Shown: in pieces, positions 54,897 through 64,000 of the stretch
How positions within the stretch are numbered: position 1 is the stretch's first letter
How the letters are laid out: the number at the start of each line of letters is the position of its first letter
Origin: Puccinia triticina
Taxonomy: Eukaryota; Basidiomycota; Pucciniomycetes; Pucciniales; Pucciniaceae
Length of the DNA: 64,000 nt
Assembly: GCF_026914185.1 (NCBI RefSeq)
Contig: NC_070561.1
Coordinates: 2,480,001 to 2,544,000, forward strand
Direction of reading: 5' to 3'
Made by a program: the position numbers and the translations under genes
The notes under the pieces: generated by a model
What the model saw: the letters and a program-made list of their open reading frames with translations, nothing else
Database searches by the model: none
What the model was told of the DNA's origin: nothing

Positions 54897-57800
54897 CCCA
54901 CCCCCTCCCCCTTGGAATTTACAATCCTCCTTCAATAGATCTTAGTATTTAATAAAGTTATAAAACACATCCGTAACTGCAAAAGTTCTTACAAACAATG
55001 TAATTACAGTTTCATTGTGGGCTTACAGTGACACCATAGTAGCATCAAGTGTGCAATGTAAAATCAATCAGCACTTAAAAAAAACCCTGGCAGGGATTAG
55101 CTTTACTTTTTCCAAGAAGAATTCTTCCCTAATCTGAACAAATTTCATGTCTCCAGTCTCCCACAAAAAGTGTTTATTTTCTATTCACACTGAAGTGCTG
55201 TATGTTTATATTTATTTAGGGAGCTGGAGATTTAAAACCAGTAGATTTTGATTAATTTACAAAGAGCTGAATTCTCAGGGAAGAAATATATTGATTCACG
55301 AACAGTTTATACATTCAATCATAAACCTCTTGGACAAATTTCACCGTTTTTGTTTTCAATAACAGGAACTTATTTCACCATGAAAAAATTGATGTGAATA
55401 GGTTTCAAGTGACATTTAGTAACATGTGTTGAAAGTCCAGTGGTACTCCAACTTTAATCACCTTGAATAAAAATGATGCCTTGGTCATCATCAGGGGGTT
55501 CTGCAACTTTCCCTTGGGTGAATGATTGGAGAAGGCTGGAATTAGCTTCATGTCACCTGCCACCTAGTCCCCTCAACTTGTTGTGATATTTGAACTTGTC
55601 AGAATGGAAGGAAGACACCTAAATACACAAACCCAGAGAAAAGACTACCCCAAGTCAGTGCTGACACCAGGGGAGAATTTGATGCACTCTCCAGAGAGTG
55701 CCTGACTGTAATTTTATGTTGTTCTGGGTCTGATGTCAGTCAGATGTGTATTAGGAAATGATTGATAAATTATTCAGAAGTCAATTGGAAGTCTGTAATA
55801 ATTTATGAGGAAGTATCACAGGACCTCATGCAATGTTGCATAGAACTATTTCTTTCTTTAAGGATAACTCAATTACAACCTACAATGAAATCATATTTAC
55901 TCAATGCCTAATTATCAATCATTGCTGGTGAATTTATTGAATTTATGTTGATCAATTTCTCTATGTGCAAGGGGTTTCAAACAACATAAATGTGACTAGC
56001 TGGGGCTTTAATGGCTTTCCAACCAGTTTTTACTTGTCATGGAGCTGTGAGAGTCCCCTCTGGTGATCTGTCACCCCAATGTACGCACGTACACAAAGGT
56101 GAAATTTTCAAAATGCAAAACAGCTCACATACATGTGCATGGAGACATTGGGAAACAAAAAACCATAAAAACAACTCACAAGCTTGTATGTGTTAAGAAG
56201 ACAAGTTTTTTAGCTGAAATCTGGTACCACAAACCTCCAAGCTTGACTTGAAACATACTTTCACCCTATTTTCATCCATTTCTGACTCAATTATAGATGA
56301 TACCTGCCTTTTTTTGAGGGAAATATGACAATTCAGGTGGGCCTTTCACATCATTCTTACCGGTGTGTACGTGTTGTTGATCTGAAAGAGACCCAGCCTG
56401 CAATTTGTAACAACATTTTGTGCGCACACATGAGGGAAAAATTAGCAAAGTGAAACAATGAACACCTTCATGAGCATGTGAATAATTTGAATTGAACCCC
56501 AAGAAATCATCCCAATCAACAAACAGGTCAAATTGAGTTATGATTCAATTGTGGCCATTGTATCTTAGTGGTTTCAACTGTGTTCTGATTGAGTTCCAGT
56601 TGAGTTCCAGTTGAGTTCTGCATGACTTCTTGATGATTTATGGATGAATCCAGGATCAGTTTCAGAACAGTTGTGGATGAGTTCAAGCATTGTTCATTAT
56701 TCCTTACACTACTTTCACCAAAAGCATCCAGCACAGTTCTGGAAAAAGGGTATGGTATGGCACTCTCTGGAGAGTGTGTCAAAATCATCCCTGGTGTGAC
56801 TCATTGTCAACTAAATGGGTACTTGGGAGCACATTATTTTAAACATTGTAATTCCAGGAATGCTTGGACAGATTTTCGAGTGGTGCACTCAAAATCATGG
56901 GGTCCTGAAGTTTGAGTTCATGGTTTTATCTAGCAACAAATCATTGGTTGGACTGGATGATAAATGACCACAAGCTGTGTTGGGAAGAAAACCAAAACAC
57001 TAACAGTGCTGTACACTCCAAGGCCATAACTTTAGCCAGATGAAAATTTGAGGTGATCAAGCTTAAGCGGAATCACAATACGTGTTTCCCTGTTTCTTTC
57101 ATCAAGGACCTTGCAACCACCGCTGCTTTTCTCAGACGGGGCTCACCATGACTCATGTTTGCCGCCGAGATCACCGGTTCCCAGCGGTTGGTAAGCTCAC
57201 CTGCTGTGAATTGATTGGCTTTACTGAGGGAGGGACCAATCACTTTGTTTGTTTCGGCTGTGTCGGCAAGCATAATACGCTGCAATGCTTCTGCAACCAA
57301 TCCTGAGCCTCAAGAATGCTTCCAAAAGATCTAAAACCTATAGTTTTTCACATTTCCTTTTGGATGTGAGCCTCCTTCAGCATTTGTGTAACCTTTTTTT
57401 CTCATGAAACTCCAATGAGTGATTTACAAAAATTACCCAAAAAGCAGATGATGCAGCACACAAGCGTGTCCGGGATTGGCACAAGCCACTCCATGCAAGA
57501 GATGCTGGACAAGCTACCCCGGCGTCCCAGCGGGACCCTCTCTTGCGGGAGGCTGTTCGGGCCCGGCAAGCGGTGTGACTGAGGCACAAAATTGAAGCTT
57601 GGCCACCAATAAAAAAAAAGCGACAAGGCCTCGGAGATAAACCAAACAAGCCTCAGATCCCATTAATTGTCGCAGAGCCCTTGTCATGAACTCGCTAGTT
57701 GGAACCGTGAATATCAAGAGCTTCTTATCCGGTGGAGCTGGGACGGAAGTCTGACGGACACTGCTACAGGATCACCTGGGCTGCTTCGCTTGCGATGGCC

Positions 57801-59601
57801 GACTCGGACAAAATGATATGCAGGATACGACAGTTGACAAGACAAAGAACTATTGCGAGATTTGTTGTGGTTGTTGTCACGCCCACCACAATCAGCTCCT
57901 ACAGCAGTCTGGTTTCCCAGCGTCTGCCCAATTTCCCTCAAGTCATCCATCCATTGACCTCCCTTTTTGCAAGGCCAATGAATTTTGTGACCAATGAATG
58001 TCCAAGAATGTCCTCCTGACTGGGATGTATTTACGAATAGTAAGCTTTTATCAGGCCTTTCTGATCATCCTAGACTGATAGACGATATCCTTCACATCCT
58101 TTGTCAACCCATTTTGAATCTTGTCCTCCTGGTGGATCAGGCCTGTCACTCGACTCGCACCGTTGGCCGACCGTGCGGTGTCCATCGACAAGGGATTTCG
58201 AAAATCGACGGCACCATTCACCCTTGTGGGATTTTGGGAATCGTTGGCACCATTCAATCTTTTGCTTGGCCTTGGGTCCTCATCGTAGAGTGGCAGATGC
58301 TGCCTGAGGTTAGTGGGCCTGTGAACATCGTTTCCACGACTCCTTTTCGGAAAGATTCCAAGCCGTGAGGGCATCAGGCGGCGGTTGCTTTATTTCTCAT
58401 CTTTTAGGTAACATATAAATATCCCACCCCATTCATGCATGGGTCATGGAGACTGGGGAGACGCAACCCTTTGACCTCACAGAAGGCAAGCGACCAGTAA
58501 CAAATAATTGTATGCAAGTTATATAAAGTTGTTGGGTTGCAAGAGGAACTGGCGCAGATAAATGGCCACTAATTGGCATGTGCAAGTTATAGACTATACA
58601 TAGTCGTATTTCGCTACGCATACACACATACAATTCTAGTCGCAAACACCCCCTATGGGATCAAAATGGTGGGGGACAGGATGACCTTCTGTCGTCTTCC
58701 AAATTCAATTAGGCACGCTACATCTTCACTTGGGGACAGGAACAGGAGCTGGCTTCTCCGCCTCGGAGGGTTGCCCGATTGTTCTGCATTGAACTTCCCA
58801 AGGTTGTGGATCGAGATTTTATTACATACATAAATATTTGAAGACGCGTGGTGGTCCGCTCAAGTGTTTGGCCCCGAAGGCAAGAAGGCCCAAGGGGACA
58901 GAACTGAGAAGACACAGCCATCATCCATGTGCGGCTGTGGGCTGTGACCGGGCTGCGCGGTCCCGGAGGGATGCTCACCCATTTGCCCGCGTTGGGTCTC
59001 ACACGAAGATAGCCCTCCTGGCCGCGAAAGGAAAGGCGATGGAACTGAGGACAACGGGACCACCTTATCCACCGCGAGATACAACGAAGATGACATGAGA
59101 TCAAAGGCAATTTGTCTGATACGACCAGGGTTGAGGCCCATACCCCTGTCAGAAACCTGCGTCAAATGCGATACATCAGCCGAAGTTAACGCCTTGAAAG
59201 TATGCGCGATACGACTCGCTATCTCTCGAAGTCGATGTTGCTTGTTGAGAGCTACTCTTGGCTTTGAGCAGCTTGCCCGCGATCGTTCGGTGGCAAATAA
59301 CAATTATGATGAGGCAAGTTCGTGTTACACTTTACTGCTGCAATTCCAATACACAGGATGCCGCATGCACTGTATCTGCATACTCCGCTCAACGCTGAGC
59401 CTGCATAATACTGGGCCAAACAAACTCAGAAAGTTGACCTCCGGTTATGTTATTCGCGTTTCTTGTGGTGTATCGCATCTTGACGTAGCAATACATGTCA
59501 TCCTTATTTGGCTCTCACTCTCCCGGTCTCCTGCAATTATCCCTTTGAGACTTGTGTCCATATTACTCCGCCTTTCTTCAGCTCCCCTCCGCCCTACGGC
59601 A
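54897..59601. other. Repeat-rich and unassigned block
   Basis: 4.7 kb with no gene I can defend. It contains the X-Y repeat (56140-56525), a short GAGTTCCAGTT tandem (56590-56625) and several overlapping frames at 57.0-59.3 kb on both strands without known domains. The right end is upstream of the DPBB gene. Confidence 0.45.
56140..56525 (-). repeat. Dispersed repeat X-Y (inverted relative to 30-32 kb)
   Basis: Read on the minus strand it is similar first to 31685-31865 (X) and then to 29905-30110 (Y), adjacent to each other. Old, diverged copy of an interspersed element of unknown type. Confidence 0.65.
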
Positions 59602-59607
59602 TATAAA
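59602..59607 (+). promoter_or_regulatory. Possible TATA box of the DPBB gene
   Basis: TATAAA in a pyrimidine-rich region 326 bp upstream of the start codon at 59933. The distance would imply a long leader, possibly containing a 5' UTR intron. Confidence 0.3.
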
Positions 59608-59932
59608 GTCCACTCATTCATCCACCCATCTACCCTCGGGCAACATCCTTCGCTAGCAGCTTTTCGAATCCCTCCGCGTTGACTGAGAGCTATTCCCTCC
59701 GCGCATTTCAGCCCATACCTTCCGGCAAGGTCCCTTGGTTGCTTTAAGACTCGCTACTTTCCACCTCACCCACCCTCGCTTCACCCACCGAGAATCCCCC
59801 CTTTGACCTGCGCCCTCAGAGCCTGCCTTCCCCCCCCTCACTTGAGTTTATCGACTCTATTCCACTCCCTAGAACAGTCCTATCCCTACTCTACCCCCCA
59901 CACACAAAAATCACATCTACAAGCTCGTAAAC

Positions 59933-61556
59933 ATGTTCTGCCGTGCCATCACTCCCCTCTTTTCTCTGGCGGTTCTGTTCTTGATCGTCATTGGCCCATC
60001 TATCTGCCGGCCCTTATCGCGCCGAGGAGTCCTTTCGCAACCTTCTTCCAGCCTCCATCGCTTTTTCCGCCGCTCCACATCAACCCTGTCCCCTTCATCT
60101 CACCGCCGTCGCTCAATGGAGGACGACCAGGGGGAAGAGTTCCTACCATTTGCCCCCATGTCCATAGACGTTGAAGACTCCGGCAACTTGAGACGTTCAA
60201 TCGATACTGATCTGGACGATTCTCAAGACGATCTGTCACAGGAATCGATCGACCAGGAAAAGGCCGACGCAGACAAGGACTGGGCCCAATTTGTCGCATC
60301 TGGCCCCGACGAGGATCCGGACTCGTACCCTGATTCGTTCGCTCAGGATGACGACTCGGATTCTTCATGCTCACAGGAGACCGATGCTTCAAAGAACGTC
60401 CCCAAAACCCCGCCAGCCTTGATTTCTTCCAATGACAACGGCAAAGTCCAGTCTCCACCAAGCCAAAACGGGGCGGATTCCAAGCAACAGAACTCCAAGT
60501 ACTCCGGACCCGACAAGCAACAGGATGACGAGGCTGCGAAACAAAAGGAAGCCGAGGCCGCGCAGCAGAAGGCAGCCGAGGCCGCTAAGGAAAAAGAAGC
60601 CGAGGCCGCTAAGGAAAAAGAAGCCGAGGCCGCTAAGGAAAAAGAAGCCGAGGCCGCTAAGGAAAAAGAAGCCGAGGCCGCCAGACAAAAGCAAGCCGAA
60701 ACCGACAAGGAGAAGAAGGCCGAGGAGGAGAAAGAGAAGAAGGCCGCTGAAGAGAAGGAGAAGGAAGCCGAGGCAGAAAAAGCCAAGCAAGAAGCGGACC
60801 AAGCCAAGGCAGCCGAGGACGCCAAGAAGTCGGCAGCTCAAGGCAACAACCAGGTGACAGACGTCAAACCAATCCCGGGTACCTCCGTCACCACTGGAAC
60901 GGTCCACAAAGATCACAAGGGTGACTCTTGTAAGTCACTTCACCAGCCTCTACCCCAACTGCATCCACCCAACTGATGCGTCCTTACCTCCGATGATTTA
61001 CATCGCCAGATTCGACGCCCTCGGCCGAGACACATACTGGGGATGCCACTTGTAAGCAATTTTTGTTTCCTGGCCAGCCAAATGCTGAGTATTCATAGCT
61101 GAATTGTTTTGCCACTTTCAGATTACGAGCCAGGTCTGGGTTCCTGTGGTTTGACCAACGGCCCCGGAGACATGATTGTCGCAGTCTCTAAACTGCTATA
61201 CGACTCGTTCCCATCCCAAGGCGGCAATCCAAACACCAACGAGTGAGTTTTGAGCTTATCCAACCTGTCAAGATCCAAACTAATCTTTGTCTTTGCGGTC
61301 TAAGGGTGTGTGGAAAGAAGATTCGTGCCACCTACCAGGGTCGCTCCTGTGAGGTCACCGTCGTCGATCGTTGTGAAGCTTGTCTGGAAGGTGCCCTCGA
61401 TTTTACCATCACTGCTTTTGAAAAGCTTGGCAAGAAAGAAGAAGGACGCCTTCATGGTATGACTGTAAGTATCACCCTTGTCCCACCAATCTTCCGGCTG
61501 TATATTTTGTCAAAAGCTGACAGAGTGATCATCCGATACAGTGGACCTTCATCTAG
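59933..61556 (+). CDS. Secreted protein with C-terminal double-psi beta-barrel (RlpA/expansin-like)
   Basis: Exons 59933-60929, 61010-61051, 61122-61242, 61305-61464, 61542-61556; 444 aa. Signal peptide (residues ~1-25, LFSLAVLFLIVIGPSIC), then a dibasic SRRG that a Kex2-type protease could cut. Next come an acidic Asp/Ser-rich region and a Lys/Glu/Ala coiled-coil-like region (~200-300) with four perfect 8-residue repeats. The C-terminal DPBB domain (~347-444) shows the family layout: GSCGL, CGKKIRATYQGRSCEVTVVDRC, DFTITAFEKLG, and the final TWTFI. Small fungal DPBB proteins of this kind are secreted and wall- or host-interface-associated; enzymatic activity is not implied. Every junction phase fits. 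The long charged insert between signal and barrel is unusual for the family. Confidence 0.9.
60575..60670 (+). repeat. Four perfect 24-bp coding repeats
   Basis: Units start at 60575, 60599, 60623 and 60647 and encode AEAAKEKE in frame. Degenerate relatives extend on both sides. Probable slippage-prone length polymorphism. Confidence 0.92.
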
Positions 61557-63266
61557 ACAATTCACATCTCCTCAGCACGACCTCGCCGCCCCTTCGCAAT
61601 TTCGTTACATTTTTTTTGGGTCTTCGGATGTATTTCTCTTGCTCTGTCATTTTTTGTCTTTTTGATGTCTCTCTGTACTTCGGTTCATCTTGTCATTCGC
61701 CTTATCGACCTCAAGAAGGCTCCGATGTCAACACTGGTCTGTTTTCTGAAACCACAACTGTTGGTCTTATCCTTGTATATACATTTCGCCAAGTCCCTCT
61801 TTATCCCTCAGATTTCACCGTTTCTCTACGAGAAACCACACCTGTGCTAGATTTTCCGCCTTTTTTCCTTCTTCGTTTTGTTCTGCTTGAAGTAGAATCA
61901 TCTTGCTGTTGTTCTCTTCGTTTGTATATGTACATGTACGAACCTTATGCACGTACCACCAAGAAACGAAACAAGCAGAAACCTCGTTCCAATTTTTTGA
62001 TGCCTCGAGCCGTGACATTTGACTTGCATGCGCGAAGTCGCATCCTTGTGCGAGTCCTGTCAAGCTCAGTACGATTAAGACACATTCCTTCTGGTCGGTA
62101 TGTTTACTCTTGGATATTGCCCCTGCTACCACATCTCGTCTGTCCAGCGCTCAGCGGGTGATAAAACATAACCCAATGCAGAACAGTTACAAGGTCGACT
62201 GAGAGACGCAGGAGCAGATTAGCACCCTTCTCTAAGACTAGAATGCAGACTTCATTCGGATTTCTGCCGAGATTTCTTGGACGTGAATCTGCCTGAGCCG
62301 CCAATGTAACTCATAGTACGTTTTGTCAAAAAACTACTGGCTTGATTTAATTGTTCGATAAAGTTCTCAACCTCTCTGATAGAGCATGACCGTAAACATG
62401 GTGCCGCGTGAGAAAGAGTAACAAAAGATAACGGAATGATTCAGATTGACTGGAAGACTCGCAAAAATGCACGCCATGGTGGGAAACAATATCCACGCCC
62501 GTAAATTGAGTTTGGAGGCATTTAAAGTGACCAGTCCCCACAATATGTGTACAGCTTTTTGTGAGGAAACTTCTTCAAGGGCAAGGGCTAATGAGACTCG
62601 GTTCGCCCTCAACCCGGAGTCCTTTTATTCAGCGGGCAAATACAGAACATCGCCGATGTCTAAGGAAACATTTGCCTGTCATACATATGGACTTCGAAGA
62701 AGACGTGAGGCAGAGGCAAGCACCCAAGTCAGCGTTGCAGACTGTGTATGTAGCTTTTCGGTTCTCTAGTCCGGGTCCTCCCTGGGCTGCTTTCTTCTGC
62801 AGTGGGACCAAGCATAGCGGCTTCGTGGAAGGAAGATGGGACCAGGGCAAAACAAGGCAAAAGGGTGGCTGTGTGAAAGTGTCACATATCTCGTCCAGTT
62901 TGATTTCTCCGTTGAATATGAAAGTTGGGACGATTGTCATACTGCCAGTTATCCTGTCGATTCGGTCTTTTGGCTGTATGCACGACTCCTGACTCTAATC
63001 TCTAAGTGGAGGGGGGGATGCCGGCCCCTGACTGCCATCCCAGCCACTCCGGCCAAGAAACCTAGATCTATGTATCTGTATTGCTCAAACGCGCTCAAAC
63101 ACACATAGAAGGATGAATTGATCCATCACGAAAGAATTATTGAACAGAATACGAAAAGAGAACCTTGTCTCGCAGTGGTATTTGAAAACAAGTTTAACGG
63201 TAAGTAATGGAAAAAAACCAAGGAAGAGTTGAACAACTACAACAGATGATGGAAAGAACAACGCAA
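61557..63266. other. Intergenic between DPBB gene and BOR1
   Basis: 1.7 kb. Overlapping frames on both strands without domains. A CTCTAATCTCTAAGTGGAGGGGGGG block near 62990-63020 resembles the other G-run repeat fragments. Confidence 0.5.
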
Positions 63267-64000
63267 TTATTCAATCTTCCTCCTATCCAGGTCACCGTCA
63301 CCCTGAACAACTGGATTTAGCTTGTCATTGAAACCAAGGGAGCCCAAGAAGCCTGTATCAGGAGCTACCTCCAGGCCTTCCCCAGTCACTCTCGACAAGT
63401 CGCCGCCAATGCTGACCATGACACCAGGAGCGTTAGCAGTGGGAGAATCAAGCAAACTCAGTTCAGCAGGAGTGAACCAACGGGGGCCGTAGTAATATCG
63501 GAATGGAATGAGAGCAATGATCACAAGGGGAAACCCTATGGCTGCAATCGTTTGAGAAATCGCCACCATGATGGCGAATGTAAACCATTGAATTCCGATG
63601 AATTTCAAGATTGTTGCCTTTCGCAGCGAATTTAGTGGGTGGTTTGGCGGCGTCATTTCAGGATCCCGAATCAAGTATAGCGTCTTTCCGATGATTCCAT
63701 TATCTTCTATCGAGCTCCACCCTACTCCAATGAATATTCCCGCAAATAAAGCACGGGGCATCGTTCCCCTGAAAAAAAGAAGACATGGATTGCCGTTAAG
63801 CCGGATTGTAAGGTACGGATGAGCCTTATGGCAAGGAAAAAAGGCAAATCAATAAATCATTACTTACAGCGTAACCAATAAAGGTCGAGTCATAGTGCCA
63901 AGAGTGAGAAGCCCAATGCCCAAATGACTCAGTCGTTGCTCGGCGACTTCGGTTCGGACGATTTTGCAAGACAGCAGTTGGTTATCCACCGAGCCACCAG
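63267..64000 (-). CDS. BOR1: BOR1-type anion (borate/bicarbonate) transporter, 3' part
   Basis: Membrane transporter of the SLC4-like HCO3- transporter family; yeast Bor1 exports borate at the plasma membrane. Only the C-terminal part is present: exon 64000-63868 (runs off the window), intron 63769-63867, last exon 63768-63267. Seen: CKIVRTEVAEQRLSHLG, GLLTLGTM, MPRALFAGIFIGVGWSSIEDNGI (split here only for description), TLYLIRDPEMTPPNHPL, and hydrophobic helices around FIGIQWFTFAIMVAISQTIAAIGFP, all typical of the family. The tail (GEGLEVAPDTG..DRRKIE) is cytosolic. The 5' exons lie outside. Confidence 0.9.

Noticed and set aside
57073..58374. Overlapping ORFs on both strands at 57.0-58.4 kb
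   Set aside because: No domain, signal peptide or splice structure recognised; could include decayed gene remnants but nothing decisive.
58860..59303. Minus-strand frame with protein-like central part
   Set aside because: Begins at TTG rather than ATG, no acceptor site near its start and no family recognised; might be a decayed exon.
60343..60916. Ala/Ser/Phe- and Leu/Phe-rich minus-strand ORFs
   Set aside because: Antisense shadows of the Lys/Glu/Ala repeats in the DPBB protein.

Overview
The window is fungal nuclear DNA. Every confident protein gene is split by many short spliceosomal introns (about 55-140 bp, GT..AG, with CTRAY-like branch sites). The product set (RFC, FIG4, EAF1, METTL16, EFM7, BOR1) is ordinary for a fungus. 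Low gene density, small secreted-protein genes and abundant cut-and-paste and copia-type elements suggest a basidiomycete, most likely a rust (Pucciniales). The rust placement is inference. No taxonomic marker was searched.

Layout. 0-12 kb: a TIR element (290-1105); the clamp-loader subunit gene RFC5/RFC3 whose start codon is cut by an intron; a long secreted-protein gene broken by a 487-bp low-complexity transposon; a foldback element with minisatellite; an 8-bp-TSD MITE; and EFM7. 13.6-22.7 kb: a young, nearly intact Ty1/copia retrotransposon (13659-19430), the U6 snRNA gene, a second large TIR element and a hairpin MITE. 22.7-28.7 kb: a DnaJ/DnaJ-X chaperone, a tRNA-like (SINE-type) sequence, METTL16 (the predicted U6 methyltransferase) and tRNA-Ala(AGC). 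28.7-33.4 kb: degenerate repeats. 33.5-37.7 kb: three small secreted-protein genes sharing a terminal mini-exon design, one carrying a 114-bp coding repeat. 39.5-42.3 kb: two unrecognised two-exon genes. 43.9-52.5 kb: divergent FIG4 (11 exons, minus) and EAF1/VID21 (5 exons, plus). 53.2-59 kb: MITEs, a third member of the TIR family, a tRNA-like sequence and older repeats. 59.9-61.6 kb: a secreted double-psi beta-barrel protein. 63.3-64 kb: the 3' end of a BOR1-type anion transporter, cut by the window edge.

How the parts relate. Housekeeping genes are islands between transposon-derived blocks, and no operon-like logic is expected. Two functional links stand out. The U6 gene and its predicted methyltransferase METTL16 lie 6.3 kb apart. 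The secreted genes at 33.5-37.7 kb look like a small local family. Repeat dynamics are the main novelty: three elements share one 16-bp terminus and 3-bp target duplications, and one unusual palindromic element has disrupted a coding exon. Exon coordinates were worked out by hand from reading frames, splice sites and remembered family alignments. They are models, not transcript-verified.
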